Shown here: positions 22,910 through 33,685 of the stretch, piece after piece
Layout of the letters: the number at the start of each line of letters is the position of its first letter
How positions within the stretch are numbered: the first letter of the stretch is position 1
From: Hyposmocoma kahamanoa
Lineage: Eukaryota > Arthropoda > Insecta > Lepidoptera > Cosmopterigidae
Length of the DNA: 64,000 nucleotides
NCBI RefSeq assembly: GCF_003589595.1
Contig: NW_020653397.1
Coordinates: 1,637,092-1,701,091 of the forward strand
Direction of reading: 5' to 3'
The notes under the pieces: model-generated
Told to the model about the DNA's origin: nothing
The model's database searches: none
The model's input: only the letters and a program-made list of their open reading frames with translations
Program-made: the position numbers and the translations under genes

Positions 22910-23046
22910 TTATTATATTAAGTGGTGGGACGCCTGTCCATAACAGTTGTATTGATCTGAGGGGCACTGCCATCCCGTTCAAAACTGGAACCCATACCCA
23001 CCCTCTTTGGATGAATTCTTTCACAAGGAGTTCTACTACCACTACT
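22910..23046 (-). repeat. Family B repeat, internally deleted
   Basis: TTATTATATTAAGTGGTGGG and CCTGTCCATAACAGTTG are joined to GATCTGAGGGGCACTGCC, then to TTCTTTCACAAGGAGTTCTA. About half of the consensus is missing. Confidence 0.7.
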
Positions 23047-23839
23047 TAGCGAGTTCAGCAACAAAAATGATATCGTTTAATCTAGATACGTTAGCAATGG
23101 ATGGATTCGTTTTCTTCAACCCGAGAAAGATTATTTCTCCTACATAAAGGACACACTATTATGCGATGATCAAAGAAAATTGCAGCTAACGGCAAATCAA
23201 TGATTCAAAAGGTCCGATAACTTTGAGTTTTTTTTAGAGACAAATGTCATTACAGAAGATTAGCTCCCATACAATGTTTCTCGAAGCAATAAACCAATTA
23301 CGAGCCGGCCAAATGAACGTACAGAAAATTTATTCACCACCTATATTGAAAGTAACGGTTACTTAGCCACCAGGCGCACATAACATTGATGCAAATGTCC
23401 TATAATCACATTATGGAGCCCCACCCTGCGACACGGTTCCATCATTTAGCTACACCGCGCTCTACATAGAACCTTGGCTAAATAGCTGGCTCTAATTGCG
23501 ATTGTATAGAGATGCAAATTCCGAGGAAGCGCTATCTTCTCTTATTGTTGCGTTCCTGGTACTTGTAATTGATAAGGCGAACGAAAATGTCGGACATTTG
23601 AATTGTAAATTTTTTCATTCATACCTCAAGGGAGCCGTGGAGTTCCCTTTATCTTGTTCCTACGCTTGTCTATTCATTTACGGATTGTCAGTTTTATTAA
23701 GAAGTACTTTAATACATTTATTTGCTTAGCCTTTTGTTCCATTTTATATTAAAACACAGACCTGTTCAAGTTCGAGTATGAAGTGAAAATAGAAAATATT
23801 TTCACTTGAAATACCGTTTTTTATATCTTCTAAAGTAGC
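23047..23839. other. No gene recognised
   Basis: Mixed-composition DNA with a 77-codon ORF at 23496-23729 that lacks any known motif. Confidence 0.25.
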
Positions 23840-24010
23840 CACGAGTAGATGACCAGGAACATTTGCAACATCAGATGAGTTGCCTACGAATATGCGGCTT
23901 TTTAAGCCTGGTTTACTCTCTTTTTGAAGAATACCATGTCATCGTGCAAGGGAAAGAAGATTTCAGGGCGGAGCACATTTCACATCTTGCAGGTTCCAGG
24001 AAGGATGTTG
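23840..24010 (-). pseudogene. LINE C-terminal remnant
   Basis: Nucleotide relative of 7962-8122. On the minus strand it keeps degenerate pieces of the C-terminal domain, including FFKKRV-like and SSDVAN-like stretches. The plus-strand ORF over this region (23863-24216) is a shadow. Confidence 0.5.
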
Positions 24011-24485
24011 GATTGGGCTCGAAAAGCTTCTCTGAGCATTATTCGTCATACATACAGAAAGCAAATGTCTTTTCACAGATAATTAACACAATTAGATTTT
24101 TTCAAAGTAAACCGACAATTTTAAAAAGTTCCCTGTGTCGTATGTTCTCATTCGAATTCAACTTGCAATTTTGTTTGCCGATGTTTCCACTGGCTCCGAG
24201 TTCCGCTCATGTATAATTCCACAGTGACAGCGTTCGTTTGCTCTGAAGGCTGTTGAATATCTTAGCAACTTCATACGCCCTGGTACAAAGTTTCCTTGTA
24301 CCTCCGTTATTTTTTAATGGATTTGTGAGATATTTTTTGCTCATACACTTTTCTCTTCTTGTAACATTATCTATTTAACAAATTTAAATAAATTCATTCA
24401 ATCCCACGAATATCTTACTGCTGAGTACGGGTTACGGTATGCATTAAGCTTATTATATACAGGGTTATTTGTAACATGCTATCAA

Positions 24486-24535
24486 CCTCGCAAGACTATA
24501 TTACTAACCTCATAAACAACAACAGCTTTGGTACG
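24486..24535 (+). repeat. Single arm of the foldback element seen at 43292
   Basis: CTCGCAAGACTATATTACTA and CATAAACAACAACAGCTTTG match the right arm (reverse complemented) of the element at 43292-43580. Only one arm is present. Confidence 0.55.
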
Positions 24536-24540
24536 GAACC

Positions 24541-24656
24541 AAGACATAAGTTGACAAGTCCCATGTGCCTGTAATTTCACCAGCACCCTTACCCCTTACA
24601 TTACTGCTTGACGACAGAAATAGGTAAGGTGGCAGTACTTCCCAGGACGAACTTTA
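24541..24656 (-). repeat. Family B repeat, 5' portion
   Basis: It spans AGACATAAGTTGACAAGTCC to CAGTACTTCCCAGGACGAAC. It follows the solitary foldback arm within a few bases. Confidence 0.7.
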
Positions 24657-24710
24657 GCAGTTTAGTTTTAGATTGAAATTCTAATTTTAAATGTACTTGT
24701 AATTTTTAAG

Positions 24711-24794
24711 CCACGGGACGAACTAGTGTATACCTTACGAACTTTTCTGTGTGCTTGTTGCAGATCTTCGTTTTTCGTTTTTAACGACTTTTAT
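24711..24794 (-). repeat. SINE-2 leader fragment
   Basis: It matches the leader of the copies at 3158 and 33516 (ACGGGACGAACTAG, CTTGTTGCAGATCTTCGTTT) and keeps the start of the box A region at its lower edge. The rest of the head is missing. Confidence 0.55.
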
Positions 24795-24955
24795 GGGTAA
24801 CCTATCACAAACTCGAAAATTTTTTTGTCCGAAACAACGTTTGTTCGAATTTTCATTACACCGAAAACCGAATTATAACGAAACAGTTGTTCTTTCAGGA
24901 TATGTCGAATGTTTATCGCAAAGACACGATTAGGTTAGGTTAAGTTAGGTTTAAA
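24795..24955 (+). repeat. Dispersed repeat ending in TTAGG units
   Basis: It aligns with 63246-63415 from GGGTAACCTATCACAAACTC through TTGTTCGAATTTTCATTAC and TATGTCGAATGTTTATCGCA, and ends in a short TTAGG array (24930-24952, one TTAAG variant). TTAGG is the insect telomere unit. Both copies carry the array at the same end. Confidence 0.65.
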
Positions 24956-27273
24956 AGTGTGATCTGTGATTAAATGTACTTATTTTTGGCGTCTCTTTTT
25001 TTGGCATTGTTTTCTCTGCGTTTCGTTTGTACCTTTACTTTGTTGGTTTTAATAAAATACACTTCCTTTGGTCTTACTCATTATTATTCATTAGCACACG
25101 AAGCCCATTGATACTGTCGGCTACATATTTTGGTCGACTCAGCAGATCTTTCGAATTTCTGTATTATTATTAATTATGGACCTTTGTATTAAGTTTTTTC
25201 GACCTTTTAACGTCGTAAGCGACATCTTATGACTTGTGAAGTTTTTCTACTAGATAGTAGAAATAAAATGAATATTACAATAATAATATTATTTAGAAAC
25301 TTATCTCAAATCGCCGGAAATCGATCACTAACCACTACACCACAAAATCAGCCAGATAATCAACAATGCACTGTTACACAATTCAATCTATCTTCGAAAT
25401 TGGATCCTGTATCGACGTTCTAACACAATAGCTTGAGTCTGAACTACACGTGGATAGGTCATGATATAGGCGACCAAGGCTTAGCCAGTGATTGTCCAAA
25501 GGCTAGATTAGACGGCTCAGTATGGATTACGGTTAATTAGTTAGTCAATGGATTGGGAAGTGTTATGTTTCTGATGATTGTGGGATCTTTTGTGAGGCTA
25601 CTTTATTATGTTTACATGATTCCGTGGAAGCTTAATGGTTTGACTTACAAGTCTCTCAAATAAAGATTTGTGTGTTCAAACTGGGCTTGCACCTCTATGT
25701 TTATGTGCGAAATTTTAATAATTTGAAATTTGACTCGACACTTTTCGATGAAGAAAAATAAAACAATCGGAATCGCTGTCGCCAAAACGCACAAAAACAA
25801 ATGACAAACACTACGAAATCTTCATAACGATTGGTCAAGTTCTAATTTTAAAAAATGTAACAAATTCTGGATTGCTAGTATAATTTAAGCTTTACCTAGT
25901 CGCTATATTGTTGTAAGTTCAATACCTTTATTGCAAGTTATGACGTTTTGATTTTATATTGAAATTTTATTCAACGTGCTGCCAACTTGCGGCCAGTAGC
26001 TGGACTTCGTTCGAACGATGAACATCTGAACCAATTCGATTAACAGAAAATTGAAAATTTATTAAGATAAGACTTACCGACGATATAAAATACTACTACG
26101 GGTAATATTTTACGTGAGGCTATTACTTTTGCACTGCAAAACAGTACAAGAGCTTTTAAGTAGGTCTTTCGAGACCTATTGTTGGCACGCGTCGGGGTCA
26201 CGTCTAATCCAGACATTTGCAATAGCTGTTTTCAATACTATTAGTCTTTTTCTTCTTAAATTTAAGCGGCAAATACAATAAATACAGAAATGTTTGTATT
26301 ACTTTTAAAAAACCAACACGGAAAGTTTGTCATTTATGGACCATGCGACTTCTTCCCGGCCCAGGCCTGCAAAGTAAGTATGAAAATTCATTACTGTCCT
26401 CCACTCTAAACTTTTAAATCTACCTATTAATAATGAACTATGTAAACAGGCAAAAGGAAAACTCATACAGCCAACTGCCCAGAGTTCATAACTGCGAGAA
26501 TTGAAAACACCTACCTGTACCGTTTACTTAAAAAAAAAGAAGAAAATGGCGGTAACGTTTAGACTAAGTGTTTTGAATTCTTTTGTTTTGTCGTCTTTAT
26601 ACTTTGGTTGCGAAAATGAGTGCCAGTGAGAAGAGCAATAACGAAAATACAGTAATAGCAAATTCAAACACATCATCACAAGTCCAGCAGACTACTATTA
26701 ATGTGCCTGGAAAAACAATAACATTTTTTTTATCAATTGTGTTGTATAAATTTTAATGTTATTTTAATTTTTTTTTAATTTTTCTGTTATACATCTTCTT
26801 CTCTTTAGTCTTTTATTATTTCCTCGCATTGTTTGAGAAAAATTCTATACAAGCCTCGGCGGGAACGGGGATTGGTTGAATCGTATTAATACAAGGTCTC
26901 ACTGGCGCTCGTCCTTGTAACTCATACTCGTCTAACAATCCCTTACTTCCCGGCCTCTGCAATAATGTACTATTTATTTGATCTTTTAATAATAGGACTT
27001 GCGTTTAATTGTTTAATGATGCCAAAAATGAATATTTTTTACTAAAGGTATGTTTATTTTTTCTTGCTGGTACGATTTTATTATCGGGTAAGTCCTACCG
27101 ATAGCAAACTTCTGTTAAAACATGTGTTTTGCGATGTTATAGTACAAGTAAGACACTGGTTTCTCTGTCCGTGGTTGTCAAGATATTGTCAATTGTACGT
27201 ATTCATTCAACTTAGTAAGTCTTTACAAACTAAATATTCGAGTGTGAGGCAAAAGTGGTACAACATAACCGAC
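24956..27273. other. No gene recognised
   Basis: AT-rich sequence without shared repeats. ORFs reach 60-70 codons only. Confidence 0.3.
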
Positions 27274-27320
27274 TAAAGCTTTAAGTGGCACTACAGCTGG
27301 TATAGACAGGCGTGTCGCCA
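27274..27320 (+). repeat. Family B fragment
   Basis: TAAAGCTTTAAGTGGCACTA followed by GACAGGCGTGTCGCC, a short piece of the 3' third. Confidence 0.6.
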
Positions 27321-27483
27321 GGACTATCTAGTATGGTTTTTAAATTTTAATTGAAGTTTTTGCTAAATCACAGTTCGTTTTCTTACAAATCGTAGGACGT
27401 CAATCTAATAAAAAGGACATATTTTAGCCAAGAATTTTAACACATTCTATAATCATTCATTAGGTACAGCCTACGGTCTCAGA

Positions 27484-27495
27484 AATTTATTTATT

Positions 27496-27526
<31 letters not shown>

Positions 27527-28217
27527 TACAAAAGGCATACAAAAATACATAATACAATTTCTCGCCAAACTGCGAAAGCAGTTTGTTGGCAAGGATACAC
27601 TCACAATCTCGAGACTATAGTATACCTACTTACTACGTTTAACAAAATCAATGTACTTACTTAAGCTAAATTTAAATGGCTACTAAAAGAGAAGATTTTA
27701 ACTTTTTCTTTAAAATGAATTTAGATAATATATCACGGTCTCTCAAAAAATCAAATTTATTAAATAAAATGGGCAAGAAATACCTATTTGTTCTTTTACC
27801 ATAGTAATTATTTACTTTTGGACATACATATTTACTTTCACGGACTCTCCTGGTATTATATTTATTCATTACTTTAATTTTAAATTCGGTTTTATAATAA
27901 TTTTCAATAGCGGCTAAATATTGAACTTTGGCTTTTACAGGAAGTATTTTACAGTGAGAGAACAGTTTGTCATAGTCTCCTTTACAGTTATTTTTGGTTT
28001 TACGACTTACTAAATATTTTAAAAATCTTACTTGCAGGGTTTTCACGTCGCTGAGGTATGAATCGAAGGTTCGGCCATAGCAACTCAAACCGTAGCTTAG
28101 CAAGGAGTCAACTAATGCGTAATACACTATACGCAAACTACGTTTATTTAACAGGGATTTTATGTGATAAAATTTGTTCAAAAGTGTTCTAAGCTTCGAA
28201 CATACCTCAAAATAAAA
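27484..28217 (-). mobile_element. 5'-truncated LINE with TAAA-type tail
   Basis: On the minus strand an open reading frame (28217-27672) is followed by a roughly 140-bp 3' UTR that holds a hairpin (27563-27597: CCAAACTGC / GCAGTTTGTTGG) and a tail of about ten TAAA units (27484-27531). The body starts abruptly inside the C-terminal region, as in 5'-truncated LINE copies. The intact frame implies this is one of the younger LINE pieces in the window. Confidence 0.75.
27672..28217 (-). CDS. Reverse transcriptase C-terminal fragment, non-LTR retrotransposon
   Basis: About 181 open codons with no upstream ATG at the true 5' edge, since the frame simply begins where the copy is truncated. The motifs LRIVYYALVDSLLSYGLSCY and LQVRFLKYLV are the conserved post-catalytic region of CR1/Jockey-group reverse transcriptases (LYYALVHSHLQYG...W..LQ.R..R). 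The catalytic FADD box lies upstream and is absent. The tail is rich in K, R and Y, as usual for these C-termini. The exact clade is uncertain. Confidence 0.75.
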   Translation of the reverse strand, partial: FYFEVCSKLRTLLNKFYHIKSLLNKRSLRIVYYALVDSLLSYGLSCYGRTFDSYLSDVKTLQVRFLKYLVSRKTKNNCKGDYDKLFSHCKILPVKAKVQYLAAIENYYKTEFKIKVMNKYNTRRVRESKYVCPKVNNYYGKRTNRYFLPILFNKFDFLRDRDILSKFILKKKLKSSLLVAI

Positions 28218-28751
28218 ACGTGACTAACAATTTTCAAAGCCGCCTAACAGTACAGCTTCACAGGTATCAAATAAAGACTCCGTCACATTTAATAGCGGCG
28301 GACGTTGACTGACTGACAGGGTCAGAGGTCAGACTTTGTCTCTCAACGACATGCTCGTCTGGTACCGCAATGTTATTATATCTTGTAATTAAGAGGTTGT
28401 TCATTAATACATATCATACATTTACGTATACGTACATATATTCATTACATATACGTACAAATGGGGTAGGTAGAGACTACGGACCTATCCTGATATGTCC
28501 CGTTTTCCTTCTTCCATTTGCTAGCTTATTGTTTCTTTGGCAATGTCGTTAAAACTTTGGCAGAATAATAATTAATATTATAATATATCACAACGCTGAG
28601 TACAAGTCTCCTTGAAGAATAGTTTTTGGAGCATGCGAGTTGTGAACTGATTAAATATTGTGAAATTTGTCCTTGTAGTAGTATTGTAGTACATTGTCTA
28701 TTAAGGGCGGTAACTAAGGAATTACGAAAGTAAGTGTCCAGGTTCGTAATT

Positions 28752-28805
28752 CCTGTACCGCCTGGGAAACGTACAATGTTTTTCATCACATTTGCACGTA
28801 AATAG
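28752..28805 (+). repeat. Short repeat shared with 39962-40018
   Basis: Both contain TACCGCC, then ACAATGTTTTTCATCACATT and TGC. The parent element is unknown. Confidence 0.5.
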
Positions 28806-28854
28806 TATAATTGCATGCAAGCTAACATGACTACAATGGCTCAAATAAAATCCT

Positions 28855-28912
28855 CGGGCCTTTTTTCTTCTCATTACAGCCATGAGTTGATAATGAAAAG
28901 AGAAAAGGCCCG
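28855..28912. repeat. 22-bp inverted repeat
   Basis: Arms 28855-28876 and 28891-28912 (CGGGCCTTTTTTCTTCTC... and its inverse) pair with three mismatches around a 14-base loop. No associated element was identified. Confidence 0.6.
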
Positions 28913-28934
28913 ACGAAAGGAAAGAAAAAGGTTG

Positions 28935-29032
28935 TAAGTCCCATGTGCCTGTAATAGTGCGCTGTATAAATAAGTGGCAGTACTTCCCTGGACGGTCCTA
29001 AAGCCTTTCAAAAGAAGCTTCTATTGCTACTG
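28935..29032 (-). repeat. Family B repeat, partial
   Basis: GTCCCATGTGCCTGTAAT is joined to AGTGGCAGTACTTCCCTGG and ends at CTATTGCTAC. Confidence 0.65.
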
Positions 29033-29574
29033 TAAATCTACGGTACACATAATTGTCTCTTCATCAAGAAAGCAAGGACGCTCTTTGACTTGGCCTGTCT
29101 TTAAGACGTTCTTTATAAGCTTAAAGAAATAAAACAACGTATCCGACATTTACAAAATACAAGCAAAAATTTAAAATACATTAGAGCAGATAACCACTTA
29201 GACAACTAATGGTTTAGTGGTCGCCACCTGTTCACACAAAGGGGTAGCTACCCCTTACTACCATTATTTAATAGATAGGTATAATATTGCTCTTAGTGTA
29301 GGTATAGCATTTATCGTATTACCCTGCAAGGGAATGAATTTTTGATTTATAAATGTTTTATGTGGATTGTTTTACGGTGTTATTTAAAGGGGTGAATTTG
29401 TAATTGTTTTTCTTGAAATTTTAATGTTTTAATTTTTTAATTCTCTGACGTCAGTCACCCCTTTCAGTGTTTGTGTTTATGAGCATATTGACATATTGTT
29501 TCTTTTAGCATGTGTGACGTCTACACTACTTTGTACAGTAAGCTCAATAAAACAACGTTTGGCTAGATAAGTAA

Positions 29575-29925
29575 AGGTCGATGCTAACTCTGCTAGAAAT
29601 AAAATTTTCCCCATAATAATACGGTTCGTTTTGCTTGGGTCGAGCGGCACTGGATTTATTTCGGAATTTATTTTTTTACTAATGAAATTTGAAAAATGTA
29701 TATCGTATAGTAATGTAAAGGACCTATTGAATACAGTGGGTTTGTTTCGAGGTAAATTTGTGTTTTTTTTTTCTATCGTTAAACTTTTTAGGAATTATGT
29801 TTTCACACTGTATAGTAATCAGTGTATATCGTCACTTTTACTATATATTTTTTCAAAAGTGATTGATACAATACTTTCAGTGATATGCGGAACCAACCAA
29901 ACCTACTTGAGATTGTATCAGTTCC
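29575..29925 (-). repeat. Family A dispersed repeat, reverse copy
   Basis: The reverse complement follows 795-1142 and 40828-42430 through CAGTGTGAAAACATAATTCC, CGATAGAAAAAA, TACCTCGAAAC, CACTGTATTCAATA, ATACATTTTTCAAATTTC and AACCGTATTATTATGGGG. Unlike copy 1 it also keeps CCAGTGCCGCTCGACCCAAG, which is shared with 43008-43155. The 108-codon ORF here is fortuitous. Confidence 0.75.
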
Positions 29926-29939
29926 TAACTTGCGCATGC

Positions 29940-30085
29940 CGAGTCGGCGTATTGTAAGAGTGGTGGCCCTGGTTTATCACAGACGGAGGTTAGAGTTCTG
30001 TCACATCGAATTTTTATTCGTACTTTTTATTAATAATTTTAACAAAGTAGTGGAGTAATTTCACAAACAATAAACTGATAATAGT
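29940..30085 (+). repeat. SINE-2-type 3' tail
   Basis: ATTTTTATTCG, TTATTAATAATTTTAACAA and GTGGAGTAATTTCACAAA are shared with the 3' ends at 33640-33685 and 63610-63710. The tRNA head is not recognisable here. Confidence 0.5.
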
Positions 30086-30116
30086 TAAATGTTTACTTAC
30101 AATTTACAAAACTTTG

Positions 30117-30408
30117 TTTCTATGACAAGTGACAGGACGAAGAATTCGTACGCCTGGTGGTAAGCGACACGCCAGTCCATACCAGTTGCAGTGTCACTCA
30201 GAGCTTTAAAACGCAAATATCTGAGGGACACTGCCACTGCGCCTGTCACCCTGAGACAAGTTGAGATCTCATGTGTCTGTAATTTCACCAGCACCCTTAC
30301 CCTTCAAAACCGGAACGCAGTGATGCTCACATACTGCTTGGCGGCAGAAATAGGTAAGGTGGCAGTACTTCCCTGGTCTAACTCTTTCCAAAGGAGCTCT
30401 ACTGTTTC
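30117..30408 (-). repeat. Family B repeat, full length
   Basis: All consensus blocks are present from TATGACAAGTGACAGGACGA to AAAGGAGCTCTACTG. It is inverted relative to the copy at 11047. Confidence 0.8.
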
Positions 30409-30534
30409 GAAAAATTAGAATATTGAAATTACACTTACAAAAATAATTTTCAAAATCGCTCCACAATTGACGGAGATATCGTTGAATACAATACAGCCGA
30501 ACATATAACCTCCTCATTTTTAAAATACAAACAA

Positions 30535-30753
30535 AATAATAATAATAATAACGCTCACAATCAACATAGCCCCGCACTAGGGAAACCCTGTGTCGCGGGT
30601 GCCATGGACACACACATAGACAACCACAAATTACACCCAAACTCACGAGAGAAATAAATGTAGGCCATACAAATATTTCTCCCGGCCCGGGAATCGAACT
30701 TGGGACCTTTGCGTGGCAGTCCGGCATGGTAACCGTTCGGCCACAGAGGCAGT
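30535..30753 (-). repeat. SINE-1, full-length reference copy
   Basis: On the minus strand: ACTGCCTCTGTGGCCGAACG, GTTACCATGCCGGACTGCC (box A region), TCCCAAGTTCGATTCCCGGG (box B region), the body with GAGTTTGGGTGTAATTTGTG and GTGTGTCCATGGCACCCGCG, and a run of six ATT units as tail. It is the best preserved of the SINE-1 copies. Confidence 0.85.
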
Positions 30754-31437
30754 AAAATATTGGTTGTGGTTTAAATGAAAAACATTAAAAACTTTAATCA
30801 ATTATGTATTTTGGTCTACAATCTTTTGCCATTTTTCGGGTAATTTTTTAATTCTCCTTTAATAAAAAAAAACGTAGCTTTACTTATAAAATAGAACTGT
30901 CGTTTGAATCGTATTAATCGTTTGAGTCGTAAATGTCGATTGATTGTCTCTTCCAAAGTCGTAACTAATCAAAGAATTCTGTAAAGACCGAAGCAAATGA
31001 ATATCTTATGGAGCTGTGTCCGGCGAATACGATGAATGAGGTAACACATCCCAATCTGACATACATACATAGGAACATAGGAACTACTAACATAGGAACA
31101 CTGAAACCCGTTGCTCATCGAGCCGAAATCGCAACGTGAAATCCGCGAGTCTAAAGTGTTACATATGACGAAGTGTTTTGTTCCTGACTGAAAGACCTTT
31201 TATTGGATAATGAATTCTACAGTGTACAGGAATTTCTTATAAAGAAATTGTAATTATGTTTTTAATTTTGGACGTTCGTATTTTGAAAATATTTAAATTT
31301 TTATTTGTATTTTTGTAGTTCATATTTTTCTTTAATTCTCTTTTAATTATTTTATTTTACATTAACAGTAAAATTATTATTTACATTAATGACGATCATG
31401 TTATCCCTTGATATTGTATTTCGAATTGTAATATTAT
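30754..31437. other. No gene recognised
   Basis: AT-rich. TAGGAACA-type units recur at 31070-31100 (ACATAGGAACATAGGAAC), a tiny tandem repeat. Confidence 0.3.
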
Positions 31438-31475
31438 GAAATAAATGATACTATTCTTTTCTATTCTATTCTAAC
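31438..31475 (+). mobile_element. LINE 3' terminus with TTCTA-type tail
   Basis: TGAAATAAATGATACTATTC then TTCTATTCTATTCTA parallels 12592-12618. An AATAAA-like signal next to a short tandem tail marks a non-LTR 3' end. No coding part was found upstream. Confidence 0.45.
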
Positions 31476-31682
31476 TGCTATAGTTTTTTTCTATTGTACT
31501 TTAATCTGTCACCTATAATTTCACAAACCATATCACAAAGGCGGCTCTGAACGAAAATTCTATTGTCTATGGTACTCGCTACCGAACTGAAAAATTTAAT
31601 TTAAATTATAATGCTTTTCAAAAAAAGAACGTCGTATATTTGCTAATTATTGTGTTCCTGATAGCTCCTGCTATTCTTTTAT

Positions 31683-31892
31683 TAACCGACTTCAAAAAGA
31701 GGAGGTTCTCAATTCGACTGTATGTTTACGCGATACGCGATTTTGTGAATCGATTTTGATGATTATTATTTTTTTGGTTGGAAAGAGGGTACCTCAGTAA
31801 TAATTCCATTTAAATTTTAAGAAAATGTACCTCCTCTAAGGGTGGCAAACTAGGGGATGAATGACTTTTGAGGTCGGTTTTTTAGTACTCTG
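31683..31892. repeat. Dispersed repeat with short inverted ends
   Basis: It begins ACCGACTTCAAAAAG and ends TTTTGAGGTCGGTTTTTT, giving terminal inverted repeats of about 13 bp. It contains GTGGCAAACTAGGGGATGA, which recurs inside the hairpin at 55824-55872. This resembles an abundant lepidopteran element, but its class is not settled from sequence alone. Confidence 0.5.
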
Positions 31893-32012
31893 TATACTAA
31901 GATTTTGATTAGGATTAACGCCATCTACCCATATCAGGGAGCATTAATTTATAAATTAGTTTGTAACACACAATGCCATCTATTGACAGGCCCACGAATT
32001 TACATAATAACG

Positions 32013-32046
32013 TTTGTTTCGTCACTTGATATCATAAAAAAAAGAA
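32013..32046 (+). repeat. Family B 3' terminus only
   Basis: TTTCGTCACTTGATATCATA followed by an A run equals the A-rich end of full-length copies. Confidence 0.55.
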
Positions 32047-32249
32047 AATGATAAGAGTTCAGGAAATAATTTTATCAACATTTGGATAAAATTACAAGGA
32101 AAAAAACCGGCTTCTTATATTTCATATTAAAGAGGAATTGGTATCCACGGTCATTTACATAATAAACTTCCAGGTTATTGATCAGCGCCATCTAGACGTA
32201 AGACGGAATTTTAACCTTTTTCATAGTTACGATCTTGTAGTATGGAGAT

Positions 32250-33015
32250 ATCGAGTATATAACCAGAAGTAGAGACGAAATAAGGGCCATACATTCCTGG
32301 CACCGAGTATATAACCAGAAATAGAGACGAAATGTCATTTAATTTGTTTGAAAACTATTCTGCCATATCATTGCTTTGACAACTGCGCTCCGATTGGCCA
32401 GTCCGAGTTCGAAACAATTGACGGGTGTCGTCAACTGTTTCACTTCAAATCGACCAGTTAACTTGAGCTTTGCTATAATGGACGAAAATTGCAAAATTAC
32501 ATATTTAATATTTAATTACCTATGAAATGTGACTCCGTTTGTTTTGTAATTAGATGTTTTGCTGTTTTTGCCACACCACCGAATAGAACAGCACGGCACT
32601 GTTAGAGATATTATCTTTATTACAATAAACACAGAATATTTTCTGGAATATACGGAGACACACAGGTCAGTAGTTGGCCTGTCTATATTTCAGTAGAAAC
32701 GGGAGTTGATATTTATAAGAGCTGTATCGCTAATGTGTTACCAGGAATATATGGCCCTTATTTCGTCTCTATTTCTGGTTATATACTCGATGATTCCTGG
32801 TAACTCATCAGAGATACATCACTTATAAATATCAACTCTCGTTTGCACTGAAATTACAAATTAGAAAGCTGAAATAGCACAGCGCCAACAACTGACCTGT
32901 GTGTACGTCTCCGTATATTCCAAAAATGTTCTGTATTTATTGTAATAAAGATAATATCTCTAACAATGGCGTGCTATTTCATTCAGAAGTAGAGACTTCT
33001 GGTTATATACTCGAT
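32250..33015. mobile_element. Composite foldback element, 766 bp, with 10-bp target duplication
   Basis: Terminal inverted repeats start ATCGAGTATATAACCAGAA and run about 21 bp. The perfect direct repeat GTATGGAGAT flanks at 32240-32249 and 33016-33025. Inside, a second left end begins at 32304 and an inverted right end finishes at 32792, so a nearly complete unit lies within. The 32793-33015 part is an inverted partial copy of about 32580-32735. The first 52 bases match the inverted 32740-32792 end closely. A 10-bp duplication would suit a Mutator-like element. No transposase ORF is present. A simpler relative is at 59285. Confidence 0.8.
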
Positions 33016-33374
33016 GTATGGAGATCAGCAATCCTCTACAGTTATTGGTCCTTGCTATTACTTAGAAAAACGCGGTACTCGACTCTAAGATCCCTCATTA
33101 TGCAACGATTACATGAAATACTATAGAAATAAAATTTATTTCTCTTAAATCTCGCTAGACAGATCAAGTCATCCGTAGAACAAAGATCTATGTGCAAGAC
33201 TACTTGTTCTCGGGACATAGTAGGTACATTTGGTTCGTTCTCCTTCGCTATGGATGTCAGATCGACTGTTGTTCGATTTTATATTTCCGAAACAGAATAA
33301 GATATATAAATTCTCAAAACACTTTTACATTATGCCTTAGTTTGAATTATTCTCGAAACTTACTTATTCTCTAA

Positions 33375-33500
33375 TAATTAATACAAAGATCGAACACTCA
33401 GAAAAATTCCTTCGATCCGGTCGAACCGACGTCTTCTTGCATACCGTGCCAGACGCTATACCAACTAAGCTACTAACATTTCATAGATTTCTCATAGATG
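33375..33500 (-). repeat. SINE-2, minus copy of a head-to-head pair
   Basis: The minus strand has TAGCTTAGTTGG, a perfect box A (TRGCNNAGYNGG), then CGTCGGTTCGACC (box B) and the tail GATCTTTGTATTAATTA. It is closely followed by an opposite copy. Confidence 0.7.
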
Positions 33501-33515
33501 GCGTTACGACTAAAA

Positions 33516-33685
33516 AGTCGTTGAAAAACCAAATACAAAGACACGACGCAAGCACATAGAAAAATTCGTGAGGTCCGTTGGTTTGTTCCGTTGCTTAGTT
33601 TAGTATAGCGTCTAGCACGGTATGCAAGAAGACGTCGGTTACAAACTAGTGGAGTAATTTCACAAAAAATAACTGAATATTAATT
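33516..33685 (+). repeat. SINE-2, plus copy of a head-to-head pair
   Basis: Leader AACCAAATACAAAGACACGA, a box A region TTGCTTAGTTTAGTATAGCG, a head that stops within box B (GACGTCGGTT), then the tail block GTGGAGTAATTTCACAAAAA. Box B is lost by a junction at about 33650. Confidence 0.65.

Noticed and set aside
23863..24216. 117-codon plus-strand ORF
   Set aside because: Its first half is antisense to a LINE C-terminal remnant shared with 7962-8122.
24930..24952. True telomere or chromosome end
   Set aside because: Only about four TTAGG-type units inside a dispersed repeat, with ordinary sequence on both sides.
27484..27531. TTTA array as an independent satellite
   Set aside because: It is the 3' tail of the adjoining minus-strand LINE.
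30097..30727. Several overlapping ORFs up to 152 codons
   Set aside because: They translate family B and SINE-1 sequence; frames are not conserved between copies.
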